In this document: piece by piece, positions 8,092 through 17,565 of the stretch
How the letters are laid out: every line of letters begins with the position of its first letter
Numbering within the stretch: position 1 is the first letter of the stretch
Origin: Rhizobium sp. BK196
Lineage (GTDB): Bacteria > Pseudomonadota > Alphaproteobacteria > Rhizobiales > Rhizobiaceae
Direction: 5' to 3'
Assembly (NCBI RefSeq): GCF_014193255.1
Contig: NZ_JACHZB010000001.1
Location: 62,001-126,000 of the forward strand
Length of the DNA stretch: 64,000 nt
Notes under the pieces: generated by a model
Told to the model about the DNA's origin: nothing
Seen by the model: only the letters and a program-made list of their open reading frames with translations
Databases searched by the model: none
Translations under genes and position numbers: made by a program

Positions 8092-8234
8092 CTGTCCACT
8101 CCATTGCGCCGGCGCCAGCGCTTTCTGGCTCTGAAATCGCCAGCCTCGCCTTCGACTGCGAACCGCATCGGACGTGTGCCGATGATATCTTCATGCCGGT
8201 AAAAGCGGAAGAAGCCGGAGGGGATGAGGGCCAT
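8088..8234 (-). CDS. Possible small hypothetical protein upstream of the dioxygenase
   Basis: A 48-residue basic reading frame beginning MALIPSGFFRFYRHED, whose stop overlaps the start of the dioxygenase gene by four bases, an arrangement typical of coupled genes. A GGGCGAGGGCGG stretch lies just before the ATG. There is no recognised domain and the C-terminus is Arg-rich (RARKRWRRRN). It may be a true leader gene or chance open frame in GC-rich DNA. Confidence 0.35.
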   Translation of the reverse strand: MALIPSGFFRFYRHEDIIGTRPMRFAVEGEAGDFRARKRWRRRNGVDR

Positions 8235-8335
8235 GGTCCGCCCTCGCCCAATGTGAGTAACTGACGTAAGGCAAGGCTCACTCTCCCCTAAGGTAAGGTC
8301 CCGCCGAGACGCTTTTGTTGTGTAAAAATAAAGCA

Positions 8336-8365
8336 AATGGCCGGCGGCAAGCGCCCCCGGCCATT
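8336..8365. terminator. Hairpin, possible terminator
   Basis: aatggccgg (8336-8344) pairs exactly with ccggccatt (8357-8365) around a 12-base loop. On the minus strand it is followed by TTTGCTTTATTTTT, so it could end leftward transcripts coming from 8.4 kb or shield the dioxygenase operon. Confidence 0.45.
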
Positions 8366-8679
8366 AATTAAGCAATAGCTGAAATAATTCGCCGCGACTC
8401 AAAAAGTGAGCTTACGGTTTCGTCATTCCGGCCTACAATGCTCCACGCTGGATGCTGCAAACCAGTGGAGAAGGGTTGCCCACCACTCCTGTATCGCAGG
8501 CGGCCCTTCTCCTTCCATATCGCAAGCGCCGGCCGGTTTCTATTACATGCGTAACATTGTGCGTCTGCATGAAGAATTCTCCTTGGTGGGCCCGGGCTGC
8601 ACGATGACGTGATCTTCCAAAAGTTGAAGAACACAATCTGCGCCCTAGAACGTTCGGGGGGACGTTTGAGGGAATCTCG
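8366..8679. other. Intergenic region with a hairpin, no convincing gene
   Basis: Open frames here lack family features. The notable structure is ggagaaggg (8467-8475) paired with cccttctcc (8504-8512), a 9-bp perfect stem with a 28-base loop. It may be part of a structured 5' region or small RNA; no promoter or T-run supports either. Confidence 0.4.
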
Positions 8680-8880
8680 ATGATCAGAGAGAAAATGTCG
8701 GCGAGCCAGACGCCGATGCAGGAAGAGGATGTCGCTCTTTGCCAGCGCGTCTATGAGCATATCTGCGCGGCGAGGCAGATCGCCAGCGACGACGAACGCG
8801 AGGAACTGGCCATTCAGATCCTCCATTTCTATCAGCATGGGGTGAAGGATCAGGGAAGCCTGGAGCGGTTGTTGCTGTAG
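8680..8880 (+). CDS. Small hypothetical protein, helical
   Basis: 66 residues, acidic in the middle, without signal peptide or membrane segment. The pattern VALCQRVYEHICAARQI followed by EREELAIQILHFYQHGVKD suggests two amphipathic helices. GAGGGAATCTCG precedes the ATG. Codon use is like that of the neighbouring genes. I recognise the general style of short rhizobial proteins of unknown function, but no named family. An internal ATG at codon 6 is a possible alternative start. Confidence 0.6.
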   Translation: MIREKMSASQTPMQEEDVALCQRVYEHICAARQIASDDEREELAIQILHFYQHGVKDQGSLERLLL

Positions 8881-8974
8881 GTGGACGGTTTCTTTTGGTA
8901 TAGTAGCCGAAGGCGTGAGGATGGTCGGCATATTGCTCCGCTACGCTGATGGCTTTGGCAGCGCGGCCACCCAA

Positions 8975-9152
8975 TCTCCCTCATTCCTGTGCTTGTCACA
9001 GGAATCCAGCGGCCGCGTGTCCACGCGGCGGAAGAGTTTGACGTAAGCGCGTCCCAATCGATGAATGGTTTCCGCAAGCACTCTCGTTCAAGAGTCCTCT
9101 CGGCTTGCAGACGCAAGCCGGCTGGATTCCTGTGACAAGCACAGGAATGAGG
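8975..9152. repeat. ~175-bp rhizobial repeat element, copy 1
   Basis: The ends are inverted copies of ctcattcctgtgcttgtcac (left) and its complement (right), each containing the palindrome cctgtgcttgtcacagg. The inside carries gtgtccacgcggcggaag and gagtcctctcggcttgc...gacgcaagccgg. The same parts, in opposite orientation, make up the element at 11456-11628. It has no transposase and looks like a non-autonomous miniature element. Confidence 0.75.
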
Positions 9153-9242
9153 GTGGCCGCATCACCTATCCCACCGCCCCGACAGTTGACCTCCCCACAC
9201 GAGCCCTACCTAAAACTCCGCTGATATGCTCAGGAGGCACTG

Positions 9243-11033
9243 GTGACGGCACTTATCGAGGATTACGCGCTTATCGGAGATTGCGAAACCGCGGCACTCG
9301 TGTCCAGAAACGGCTCGATCGACTGGCTCTGTTTTCCCCGCTTCGATTCTCCCGCCTGCTTCGCCGCCCTGCTCGGCACGCGGGATAACGGTTTCTGGTC
9401 GCTCTCGCCCTCCGGCGGGAAATACAGCGTTTCGCGCCGCTATCGCCAGGACACGCTCATTCTCGAGACCGAGTTTCAGACCGAGACGGGCACCGCCGTT
9501 CTCACCGATTTCATGCCGCTGCGCGATGGAACGAGCGATCTGATGCGCATCGTCGAGGGCAAGAGCGGCACCGTCGCCTTCGATATGGAGCTCAACCTTC
9601 GCTTCGATTACGGGCGAACCGTTCCCTGGGTCACGCATGGCGAAGACGGCGGCATTACCGCCATTGCCGGTCCCGACAGGCTGACGCTGAACTGCGCCGT
9701 GCCGCTGGAAGGCCGCGGGCTGAGCACGGTCGGCTCCTTTTCCGTTGCGGCGGGCGAAAGCCAGGTTTTCACCCTCACCTGGTCCCCCTCGCATCTGCCG
9801 CCGCCGGCCCGGCGGCAGGTGGAATATGCGCTGCCGGATACGGAGGAATTCTGGCAATCCTTCGCCGGCAAGTGCCCAAAGGTCGGCAAGTGGACGGAGC
9901 AGGTCAAACGCTCCCTCATCACGCTGAAGGCGCTCACTTACATGCCGACGGGCGGCATCGTCGCTGCCGCGACCACCTCCCTGCCGGAAAAGATCGGCGG
10001 GCCGCGCAACTGGGACTATCGCTATTGCTGGCTGCGGGACGCGACGCTGACCCTGCTCGCCCTGATGAAGCTCGGCTATTACGAGGAGGCCCATGCCTGG
10101 CGCAACTGGCTGCTGCGCGCCGTCGCCGGCTCGCCGGCGCAGATGCAGATCATGTACGGCGTCGCCGGCGAACGCAATCTGCTGGAATGGCAGGTGCCCT
10201 GGCTGACGGGCTATGAGGGCTCGCGGCCCGTGCGCATCGGCAATGCCGCCGCCGAACAGGTGCAGCTCGATGTCTATGGCGAAGTGGCCGACGCAATGCT
10301 GCAGGCGCGCAAGGGCGGTTTGCCGCCGCACCATCGCACGCGCGAATTGGCGACCGCCATCCTGCCCTTCCTCGCAAAGACCTGGGGACAGCCCGACGAG
10401 GGCATATGGGAGGTGCGCGGCCAGCGCCAGCATTTCACCTATTCCAAGGTCATGGCCTGGGTGGCCTTTGACCGCGCCGTCAAGATCGCCGAGGAGGACA
10501 ACGAGCCCGAAGCCGCCGCCCGCTGGCGCGCGCTCGCCGATCGCATTCATGCGGAGGTCTGCAGGAAGGCTTTCGATCCGGAGCTCGGCTGCTTCACCCA
10601 GGCCTATGGTTCCAAGGCGATGGATGCCAGCCTGCTGCATCTCGGCATGGTCGGCTTCATCGCGCCTGACGATCCGCGCTATATCGCGACGGTCGAGGCG
10701 GTGGAGCGCAAGCTGCGGCGCGACGGCCTGCTGCTGCGCTACGAGACGCAGGAGGTCGACGACGGCCTGCCATCAGGCGAAGGCGCCTTCCTCGCCTGCA
10801 GCTTCTGGCTCGTCGACGCCCTCAACATGATCGGCCGCCGCGACGACGCCCTCAGCCTGTTCGAGCGGCTGCTGGCGATTTGCAACGATGTCGGGCTGCT
10901 GGCGGAGGAGTATGATCCCGACGCCAGGCGCATGCTCGGGAATTTTCCGCAGGCGTTCAGTCATGTCGGGCTGATCAACAGCGCGCTGAACCTGGCGCGG
11001 GCCGAGGGGCCGGCGGATCAGCGGTCGGCGTGA
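9243..11033 (+). CDS. Glycoside hydrolase family 15 protein (glucoamylase/trehalase-like)
   Basis: 596 residues, the usual length of cytoplasmic bacterial GH15 proteins. The N-terminus has IEDYALIGDCETAALVSRNGSIDWLCFPRFDSPACFA, the hallmark start of this group (first 20 residues quoted in part by others as the beta-sandwich domain). The (alpha/alpha)6 barrel holds GGPRNWDYRYCWLRDA, GIWEVRG (candidate catalytic acid Glu) and GLLAEEYDP (candidate base Glu). GTG is the start: AGGAGG lies five bases before it. The substrate may be an alpha-glucan, trehalose or a related glucoside and cannot be settled here. No signal peptide is seen. The gene is flanked by inverted copies of a short repeat element. 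Confidence 0.9.
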   Translation: MTALIEDYALIGDCETAALVSRNGSIDWLCFPRFDSPACFAALLGTRDNGFWSLSPSGGKYSVSRRYRQDTLILETEFQTETGTAVLTDFMPLRDGTSDLMRIVEGKSGTVAFDMELNLRFDYGRTVPWVTHGEDGGITAIAGPDRLTLNCAVPLEGRGLSTVGSFSVAAGESQVFTLTWSPSHLPPPARRQVEYALPDTEEFWQSFAGKCPKVGKWTEQVKRSLITLKALTYMPTGGIVAAATTSLPEKIGGPRNWDYRYCWLRDATLTLLALMKLGYYEEAHAWRNWLLRAVAGSPAQMQIMYGVAGERNLLEWQVPWLTGYEGSRPVRIGNAAAEQVQLDVYGEVADAMLQARKGGLPPHHRTRELATAILPFLAKTWGQPDEGIWEVRGQRQHFTYSKVMAWVAFDRAVKIAEEDNEPEAAARWRALADRIHAEVCRKAFDPELGCFTQAYGSKAMDASLLHLGMVGFIAPDDPRYIATVEAVERKLRRDGLLLRYETQEVDDGLPSGEGAFLACSFWLVDALNMIGRRDDALSLFERLLAICNDVGLLAEEYDPDARRMLGNFPQAFSHVGLINSALNLARAEGPADQRSA

Positions 11034-11103
11034 TGGGGGTGGGTTGGGCTCCGGCGACTCCTCCTCTCCCTCATCAAGTCAGATCAGGAGAGGCTGTGCG
11101 TTG

Positions 11104-11264
11104 CGCCCCCGCTCATCCGCCCTTCGGGCACCTTCTCCCCGCTGGGGAGAAAGGGCGCTGTAATGCTCCAGCCCAGCAAAGCATTTTATGTTGCGGTAGA
11201 ACCGCGTCCTGGTTCCCTCTTCTCCCCCTCGGGGAGAAGGTGCCCGAAGGGCGGATGAGGGGGC
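11104..11264. repeat. RIME-like palindromic repeat pair
   Basis: Two inverted copies of the rhizobial palindrome: left arm gctcatccgcccttcgggca followed by ccttctccccgctggggaga, right arm with ggggagaaggtgcccgaagg then gcggatgagggg. About 60 bases separate them. The sequence type is that of Rhizobium intergenic mosaic elements. On transcription it would fold into a long hairpin. Confidence 0.8.
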
Positions 11265-11327
11265 TCCGGGCACCACCATCTCGCCATCATCCCTGTGCTT
11301 GTCACAGGAATGATGGAGGATAGCGTG

Positions 11328-11450
11328 CTAGGCCGTCTGCTTGACATAGATCTCGGGATCGCAATCGACGCGCCTGGCCTTACCGTCAGGCGTTTTCAGG
11401 ACGAGTTCTACGCCGCCACCGATCTCTTTGGGGCGCCAGCGCCAAACCCA
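11328..11450 (-). pseudogene. Gene fragment cut by a repeat element
   Basis: Reading leftward, the last ~38 codons give RWRPKEIGGGVELVLKTPDG followed by KARRVDCDPEIYVKQTA, which looks like real protein sequence. Upstream the frame runs straight into the repeat at 11456-11628, whose translation ([18 protein letters not shown]) is repeat-derived. Either a small gene starts within the repeat or, more likely, the element truncated an older gene. Function unknown. Confidence 0.35.
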
Positions 11451-11455
11451 ATCTC

Positions 11456-11628
11456 CCTCATTCCTGTGCTTGTCACAGGAATCCAGCCGGCTTGCGTCCG
11501 CAAGCCGAGAGGACTCCTTGAAACTGTCCGCCATGGAGCGTTTCTTCACAGGCCAATGGCTGATAAGATTCTTCCGCCGCGTGGACACGCGGCTGCTGGA
11601 TTCCTGTGACAAGCACAGGAATGAGGGA
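11456..11628. repeat. ~175-bp rhizobial repeat element, copy 2 (inverted)
   Basis: Begins ctcattcctgtgcttgtcac and ends with its inverted copy. The interior (cggcttgcgtccgcaagccg, gaggactcctt, cgccgcgtggacacgcggc) is the reverse complement order of the copy at 8975-9152. A half-size relative (cctgtgcttgtcacaggaat) is present at 11290-11313, and another imperfect one at 29385-29412. Confidence 0.75.
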
Positions 11629-11768
11629 GGTTGGAGTTGGCGCCGGTGCCCAAAGCAAGGTTGGCGCCCATAAAGACACTACTATTCCAAAATCCGAACG
11701 ATTCATTCGTTTCCCTTTTGTACTCTCAACCCCTTCCATTTCCGCATGACAACAGCCATATTCCGCCC

Positions 11769-14702
11769 ATGGCAAAATCTCCGAAGAAATCCTCCCCCTC
11801 GACCGGTTTCGAGGAAGCTCCCCAATCGTCCTTCGAAGGCGCCCCGCTCAGCGGCAGTGTCGCCGACTGGGTGAAGCAGCTCGAAGCCGATGCCGAGGCC
11901 GCCGGCGTAGAGAGCCAGCGCGAAATCGCCTCCAAGGCGGGCAAGCACCGCAAGAAGGTGGAGAACGAGGCGCGCAAACACACCGAGGCCGTCAGCGTCA
12001 ACAAGAAGGCGACGGTGAGCAAGACGGCGCGGGGCGTCTCCATCGGTGGCTCCACCGACCCGAAGACGCGTGCGGCCGCCGGTCTCAATCCGGTCGCCGG
12101 CCTCGATATCTCGCTCGAAGACGCCGGCAATCTGGCGCCCGGCGGCGTCACCGCCACGGTCGAGGCGCTGTCGAAGCTGATCGAGAGCGGCAACCCGCTG
12201 CACAAGAACGGCAAGATCTGGACGCCGCACCGCCCTGCCCGGCCGGATAAATCCGAAGGCGGCATCACCATCCGCATGGCCTCGGAATACCAGCCGGCCG
12301 GCGACCAGCCGACGGCGATCCGCGATCTCGTGGGCGGGCTGGAGACCGGCGAACGCAGCCAGGTTCTGCTCGGCGTCACCGGCTCGGGCAAGACCTTCAC
12401 CATGGCCAAGGTGATCGAGGAAACGCAGCGCCCGGCCCTCATCCTGGCGCCGAACAAGACGCTCGCCGCCCAACTCTACTCGGAATTCAAGAATTTCTTC
12501 CCCGACAACGCGGTGGAATATTTCGTTTCCTACTACGATTATTACCAGCCGGAAGCCTATGTGCCGCGCTCCGACACCTATATCGAGAAGGAAAGCTCCA
12601 TCAACGAGCAGATCGACCGCATGCGCCACTCGGCGACGCGCTCTCTGCTCGAACGCGACGATTGCATCATCGTCGCCTCCGTCTCCTGCATCTACGGTAT
12701 CGGCTCGGTCGAAACCTATACGGCCATGACCTTCCAGATGAATGTCGGCGATAGGCTGGACCAGCGCCAGCTGCTGGCCGATCTCGTGGCTCAGCAATAC
12801 AAGCGCCGCGACATGGATTTCCAGCGCGGCTCCTTCCGCGTGCGCGGCGATACCATTGAGATTTTCCCGGCCCACCTTGAGGATGCCGCCTGGCGCATCA
12901 GCATGTTCGGCGACGAGATCGACGCCATCACCGAATTCGACCCGCTGACCGGCCAGAAGACCGGCGACCTGAAATCGGTGAAGATCTACGCCAATTCGCA
13001 CTATGTGACGCCGCGCCCGACGCTGAACGCCGCGATCAAATCCATCAAAGAAGAGCTGAAGGGCCGCCTCGCCGAGCTGGAAAAGGCCGGCCGCCTGCTG
13101 GAGGCCCAGCGCCTGGAACAGCGCACCCGCTACGATATCGAGATGCTGGAAGCCACCGGCTCCTGCCAGGGCATCGAAAACTATTCGCGCTATCTCACCG
13201 GCCGCGACCCCGGCGATCCGCCGCCGACGCTGTTCGAATATGTGCCTGACAATGCCATCGTTTTCATCGACGAAAGCCATGTCACCATTCCGCAGATCGG
13301 CGGCATGTACCGGGGCGACTTCAGGCGCAAGGCGACGCTGGCCGAATACGGCTTCCGCCTGCCCTCCTGCATGGACAACCGCCCGCTACGCTTCGAGGAA
13401 TGGGACGCCATGCGCCCGGACACGATCGCCGTGTCGGCCACGCCGGGCAGCTGGGAAATGGAACAGGCCGGCGGCGTCTTCGCCGAACAGGTCATCCGCC
13501 CCACCGGCCTCATCGATCCGCCCGTCGAGGTGCGCTCCGCCCGCAGCCAGGTGGACGACGTGCTCGGCGAAATCCGCGAAACGGCCGCCAAGGGCTATCG
13601 CACCCTCTGCACCGTGCTGACCAAGCGCATGGCCGAGGACCTGACCGAATATCTGCATGAACAGGGCGTGCGCGTGCGCTACATGCACTCGGATATCGAC
13701 ACGCTGGAGCGCATCGAGATCATCCGCGATCTTCGTCTGGGTGCTTTCGACGTGCTCGTTGGCATCAACCTGCTGCGCGAAGGCCTGGATATTCCCGAAT
13801 GCGGCTTCGTCGCCATTCTCGATGCCGACAAGGAAGGCTTCCTGCGCTCCGAAACCTCGCTGATCCAGACGATCGGCCGCGCCGCGCGTAACGTCGACGG
13901 CAAGGTCATCCTCTACGCCGACACCATCACCGGCTCCATGCAGCGCGCCATGGACGAGACGGCCCGCCGCCGCGAAAAGCAGATGGCCTATAACCAGGAG
14001 CACGGCATCACGCCCGAAAGCGTCAAGGCCAAGATCTCCGATATCCTCGACTCGGTCTACGAGCGCGACCATGTCCGCGCCGATATCTCCGGCGCCTCCG
14101 GCAAAGGCTTTGCCGATGGCGGCAACCTCGTGGGCAACAACCTGCAGGCCCATCTCAACGCTCTGGAAAAATCCATGCGCGACGCCGCCGCCGACCTCGA
14201 CTTCGAAAAGGCCGCCCGCCTGCGCGACGAAATCAAACGCCTCAAGGCCGTCGAACTCGCCGCCATGGACGACCCGCTGGCGAGAGAGGAAGCGAAGTCG
14301 ATGGAAGGCAAGAACCGCGCCTCCTCCCCTTCTCCCCAGCGGGGAGAAGGTGCCCGCAGGGCGGATGAGGGGGCCACACCCACCTACTTCGCCAAACCCC
14401 ACCTCGACGAAATGGGCCGCCACGTCGCCACCCCGGCCGACGGCAAGAGCCTCTTCCGCCGCAATACGCTGGACGAGATGACCGTGGGCCGGACGGAAAA
14501 GCCGGTGACAGGGCATGTGCCGGAGAAGCCGGATGCCGCCAAGGGCACGAACCGGTTTTCGCCGTTGCTTGAGGGCCAGCCGGAGCGTGATGACATGCGA
14601 CCGCTGGTGCGTGGGAAGACGGGTGTCGGGAGCTATGAGGAGCCGGGCGAGCAGAAGCGCAAGGGCCGGACGAAGGGCAAAACCGGGCGACCGGGGCGGT
14701 GA
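11769..14702 (+). CDS. uvrB: Excinuclease ABC subunit UvrB
   Basis: 977 residues, against about 670 for the E. coli protein; rhizobial UvrB proteins carry such extensions. The first ~160 residues are a charged, low-complexity extension. Then come Walker [10 protein letters not shown] (from residue 202), the beta-hairpin region [15 protein letters not shown] that clamps [11 protein letters not shown] (motif II), and GRAARN (motif VI), and a UVR domain around residues 796-830 ([18 protein letters not shown]) that contacts UvrC. UvrB verifies lesions in nucleotide excision repair. After the UVR domain, about residues 853-869, an in-frame RIME-like repeat is translated as [15 protein letters not shown]. 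The ATG at 11769 starts MAKSPKK; earlier in-frame codons belong to repeat DNA. Confidence 0.97.
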   Translation: MAKSPKKSSPSTGFEEAPQSSFEGAPLSGSVADWVKQLEADAEAAGVESQREIASKAGKHRKKVENEARKHTEAVSVNKKATVSKTARGVSIGGSTDPKTRAAAGLNPVAGLDISLEDAGNLAPGGVTATVEALSKLIESGNPLHKNGKIWTPHRPARPDKSEGGITIRMASEYQPAGDQPTAIRDLVGGLETGERSQVLLGVTGSGKTFTMAKVIEETQRPALILAPNKTLAAQLYSEFKNFFPDNAVEYFVSYYDYYQPEAYVPRSDTYIEKESSINEQIDRMRHSATRSLLERDDCIIVASVSCIYGIGSVETYTAMTFQMNVGDRLDQRQLLADLVAQQYKRRDMDFQRGSFRVRGDTIEIFPAHLEDAAWRISMFGDEIDAITEFDPLTGQKTGDLKSVKIYANSHYVTPRPTLNAAIKSIKEELKGRLAELEKAGRLLEAQRLEQRTRYDIEMLEATGSCQGIENYSRYLTGRDPGDPPPTLFEYVPDNAIVFIDESHVTIPQIGGMYRGDFRRKATLAEYGFRLPSCMDNRPLRFEEWDAMRPDTIAVSATPGSWEMEQAGGVFAEQVIRPTGLIDPPVEVRSARSQVDDVLGEIRETAAKGYRTLCTVLTKRMAEDLTEYLHEQGVRVRYMHSDIDTLERIEIIRDLRLGAFDVLVGINLLREGLDIPECGFVAILDADKEGFLRSETSLIQTIGRAARNVDGKVILYADTITGSMQRAMDETARRREKQMAYNQEHGITPESVKAKISDILDSVYERDHVRADISGASGKGFADGGNLVGNNLQAHLNALEKSMRDAAADLDFEKAARLRDEIKRLKAVELAAMDDPLAREEAKSMEGKNRASSPSPQRGEGARRADEGATPTYFAKPHLDEMGRHVATPADGKSLFRRNTLDEMTVGRTEKPVTGHVPEKPDAAKGTNRFSPLLEGQPERDDMRPLVRGKTGVGSYEEPGEQKRKGRTKGKTGRPGR
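14326..14374. repeat. RIME-like repeat inside the uvrB coding region
   Basis: The stretch cttctccccagcggggagaa followed by ggtgcccgcagggcggatga and gggggc is the same palindrome found in intergenic DNA at 11104, 20843, 21755 and 58408. Here it is read in frame as part of the C-terminal extension of UvrB without a stop. Confidence 0.85.
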
Positions 14703-14713
14703 GGTAACGAACC

Positions 14714-16291
14714 CTATTTGACCGCAACCACCTGAATTTTTTCGTTTGGCTCCGGCTCCGTCATCACTTTGTAGGCTGACAGTCGCATCTTAAGCGTCGG
14801 ATACAGGGAATTCAGATCATCGATCATCCGGTTGATGAGTTTGCAGGCGTCCGGCAAGACTGAAGGCATTTGCAATACGGATGAGCTAGGAACAACGTGA
14901 TATCGATGTAACGGGTTCAGGCAATTAACGAACACAGTACTTCTTGTGCTTGCCCATTGGCCATGTACAAACCCTGACGTCCAGTCATAATATTTGTCAT
15001 AAACATCTTTGACAGCAGCTAGCTCAGCCATCTTGCGTAAGTTCGCTCCAGCCCAATGCCCAAGATCGATGTCTTGAAACTCCATCCAGCGATCCTCATT
15101 CGCAATCCTATGCAGTTCCGCCAAATCGATGAAATCTGGTAAGTTTTCCTGTTTCATATATTTCAGAAATGCCAATTTCGTTTGCCCTGCGCCATATTTG
15201 CGGTATTGCAGCCAAAGCGTCTCATTGTCTTCTTGCGTCAAATACCGCAGCAAAATGAATGTCTCCACTATAGTCCGCAGCGTCACCCGGCCATCAGTTT
15301 GGCTATGGCCCAAAGATCCAGAAATAAGAGCTAATTGGATAGCATAGAGAGCCAAGCCAAATGCTGCCTCATGTCGCGGATCAGCTTTTGTTGTTGTTAT
15401 TGTCTTCATGTAGTGATCACTGACCACGTCAGCCAACCTTGATATTTCTTCGAGCACGTCTGCAGGAGCTGTCTCTTGGCTTGGATACTCCGACAGGACT
15501 AAGCAAGGTGCATCGTTGAACATCTGCTGCCAGAAGGCTTCGGAGTTGTAAATCGCCATTTTCTGCCGGCCCGCCGGCCAATGTTTTTCGGCGTCCTCCA
15601 ACTGGAACTCAATTTGCCTTAAGCCAAGTTCCAAGGCTCGAATGCTGGGGCGAACTTGCTCCTGTTGTCCGAAGTTCGGAAAATCTACGATTTCTTTGAT
15701 CTTGTCCTTCAAAGAAATGTCAAACGTTAGCTGGTCTCGACAACACACGACATATAAAGTCTTAAGCCACCTGATATCCGTAGATTTTTCAGACTGGTGG
15801 TCGAAGACGTCAGCTATTGCTGCTGCTAATTGCCTAAGCGCCGCGCCTTTGTCACCCAGCTTCAAATGCCGCTCCCAATGCTTCCTATCTGGCAGCGTCT
15901 CAATTGCCAGAAGAGTGCTTAATGTCTCATGCAGCCGCTTATCCGCTAAAATCGGCTTCATCATCACATCAAACTCATCCTCTGAAGCAACGGATAGAAA
16001 ATTGTGAGTGATGTGCAATTCTTTACGTTTTGGCAGATTCTCAAAGCAATTCTCGATTAAACGTCGGAATACATCGAGATATTCCATGCGATCAATCGAT
16101 GAAACGACTAGAACAGCCCAAAGAATGTTCGGAACACATTCGTCAATCCAACTTGCCGGATGATTGATAGCCCCTAACCCCGCTCCTGAGAAGGTATCTA
16201 GGATTTTCCCTTTGCGGCGCTTCAGCTTATCCAACGGAGATATATTGAGGTTTTTAAAATTTTCTTTTCTAACGTTGCCGTTTTTTGCCAT
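14714..16291 (-). CDS. DUF5677-like protein of unknown function
   Basis: 525 residues from the preferred ATG (an in-frame start 30 bases upstream is possible). The C-terminal half contains GRVTLRTIVETFILLRYL, then YDKYYDWTSGFVHGQWAS, the pattern of DUF5677 proteins: a helical domain with a conserved Glu and a Ser-x-x-(V/I)-His-Gly block. The N-terminal half is helical and unrecognised. Base use is clearly AT-richer than in uvrB, with which it converges (11 bases between stops), suggesting recent acquisition. No membrane segment or signal is seen. Function unknown; the family is often found in accessory DNA. Confidence 0.7.
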   Translation of the reverse strand: MAKNGNVRKENFKNLNISPLDKLKRRKGKILDTFSGAGLGAINHPASWIDECVPNILWAVLVVSSIDRMEYLDVFRRLIENCFENLPKRKELHITHNFLSVASEDEFDVMMKPILADKRLHETLSTLLAIETLPDRKHWERHLKLGDKGAALRQLAAAIADVFDHQSEKSTDIRWLKTLYVVCCRDQLTFDISLKDKIKEIVDFPNFGQQEQVRPSIRALELGLRQIEFQLEDAEKHWPAGRQKMAIYNSEAFWQQMFNDAPCLVLSEYPSQETAPADVLEEISRLADVVSDHYMKTITTTKADPRHEAAFGLALYAIQLALISGSLGHSQTDGRVTLRTIVETFILLRYLTQEDNETLWLQYRKYGAGQTKLAFLKYMKQENLPDFIDLAELHRIANEDRWMEFQDIDLGHWAGANLRKMAELAAVKDVYDKYYDWTSGFVHGQWASTRSTVFVNCLNPLHRYHVVPSSSVLQMPSVLPDACKLINRMIDDLNSLYPTLKMRLSAYKVMTEPEPNEKIQVVAVK

Positions 16292-16503
16292 AGGATAAAC
16301 CCATCTTATTCCCAGTCCCACTATATTAAGCTTAAGGCGAACGCTCGGCGGCGCACAAGTATCAATTTTGGGTTGTTGATGCGCGCGATCGCAGGCTAGA
16401 GGTAGATTAGCGACGCAGCCGCTAATTTCGAACTTAAATCAGTATAACGCGGAAGAAGAAGTCGGTGATCACGCATAATAGGGGAAAAATCCGAAACGCT
16501 TCA

Positions 16504-16686
16504 ATGCTCATCCTCTGCGTTGTCTTAGCGGAACTAGCTGCCTCCCCCGTTTTCGCCGAGACGTTCAAAACCCGAAAGCACTCCTCCAAGCCCTCTACAC
16601 CTTCAACACCGACACCGCCTCCGACAACGCCCCCTCGCCCCCGCTGGGGAGAAGGGGGGCGCACCGCCCCCGTGCCGAGGTGCTGA
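16504..16686 (+). pseudogene. Exported-protein remnant running into repeat DNA
   Basis: The start encodes a good signal peptide (MLILCVVLAELAASPVFA, cleaved before ETFKTRK), but after ~35 codons the frame enters Pro/Thr-rich DNA with the repeat core ccccgctggggagaa and ends there. In another frame about 16685-16830, NKVPIRWKKPKIPF followed by MRGQMTNGTSH looks protein-like, so one gene may have been split by the repeat. Alternatively this is a short exported protein. Confidence 0.35.
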
Positions 16687-16939
16687 TGGCCGCGATTTCA
16701 ACAAGGTGCCGATCCGCTGGAAGAAGCCCAAAATCCCTTTTATGCGCGGACAGATGACGAACGGGACCAGCCATGACAGTCGCTTCACCGCTCATCCCCG
16801 CCAATCACGGCCGCTCCGATTGCGGTGAGCAGATGTGACAAGAAGTGAGCAAAAACTCTGAATTGTGGCAGGCATTCACCAGATTCGATGAACATATCCT
16901 GATGGCGGCTACACAGAGCCGTCTTATAAGAAAACTACC

Positions 16940-17302
16940 ATGTCTATGCTTCGTAAGATCGCAGTAACGGGTCTTGTCTCTCTGACCCTCGCAGTTGGCT
17001 CCATTGCAACAGTAACGCTCGCGCTGGCGCATGGCGGAGGAGGTCACGGGGGCGAGAGCCATGGCGGAGGAGGCGAGCACATGGGAGGCGAGCACTTTGG
17101 AGGAATGGGAATGGGCCACTTCGCCGAAAATCGCGGCGGGGGGTTCTTCGGTCACGACCACTTTGGCCGCGACCACTTCGATGGACGGTTCAGAGATCGC
17201 GGAGCCCTTCTGTTCGGCAGCAATGACGACTACGACCGCTGCCAGTGGCAGTGGATGGCAGCGCCTGACGGGCATACAATCAGAGGCGAAGTCTGCTACT
17301 GA
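16940..17302 (+). CDS. Secreted Gly/His-rich small protein
   Basis: 120 residues. A signal peptide (LVSLTLAVGSIATVTLALA, cleavage after residue ~30) is followed by a low-complexity region rich in Gly and His (GGGGHGGESHGGGGEHMGG) and then in His/Phe/Asp. The last ~25 residues are more ordered and hold two cysteines (DRCQWQW and GEVCY) that could form a disulfide. The His clusters might bind metal; this is inference. It has its own upstream region and no operon partner. Confidence 0.75.
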   Translation: MSMLRKIAVTGLVSLTLAVGSIATVTLALAHGGGGHGGESHGGGGEHMGGEHFGGMGMGHFAENRGGGFFGHDHFGRDHFDGRFRDRGALLFGSNDDYDRCQWQWMAAPDGHTIRGEVCY

Positions 17303-17565
17303 CCGAAGCGGAAGGTCTTACCAGCGAGCCGGTGACCGGCCCAAACCGGAAACCGGCCCTCGGGCGAGCCTGACGTGATTTCTGCACTCTTGCCGCTGCT
17401 TTTCTCCCTGAAAGGCTGCGGCAAGACATCATCAGCAATTCGGAACGAGAATACGTCCTCCAGCGCAAGCAGCTCATCGCATCGTATTTTGCAGAGCGTG
17501 CCCGCGGCGGCTTTTTCTGTCACTTTGCACGGACAGAAACGCCCGATCAGACCGGAGACCACTCC
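17303..17565. other. Intergenic region without a recognised gene
   Basis: Contains an imperfect self-complementary stretch around ggtgaccggcccaaaccgga. No reading frame here shows convincing protein features, and the short frame ending in the GNAT gene is a shadow of it. Confidence 0.4.

Noticed and set aside
8368..8931. Minus-strand frame of 187 codons
   Set aside because: Overlaps the small + strand gene and a hairpin; low-complexity composition and no motifs.
9210..10640. Long minus-strand open frame (476 codons)
   Set aside because: It is the complement of the GH15 gene; it has no family motifs and the + strand has clear catalytic blocks.
11703..14516. Two long minus-strand open frames opposite uvrB
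   Set aside because: Shadow frames caused by high GC at third positions; UvrB motifs are complete on the + strand.
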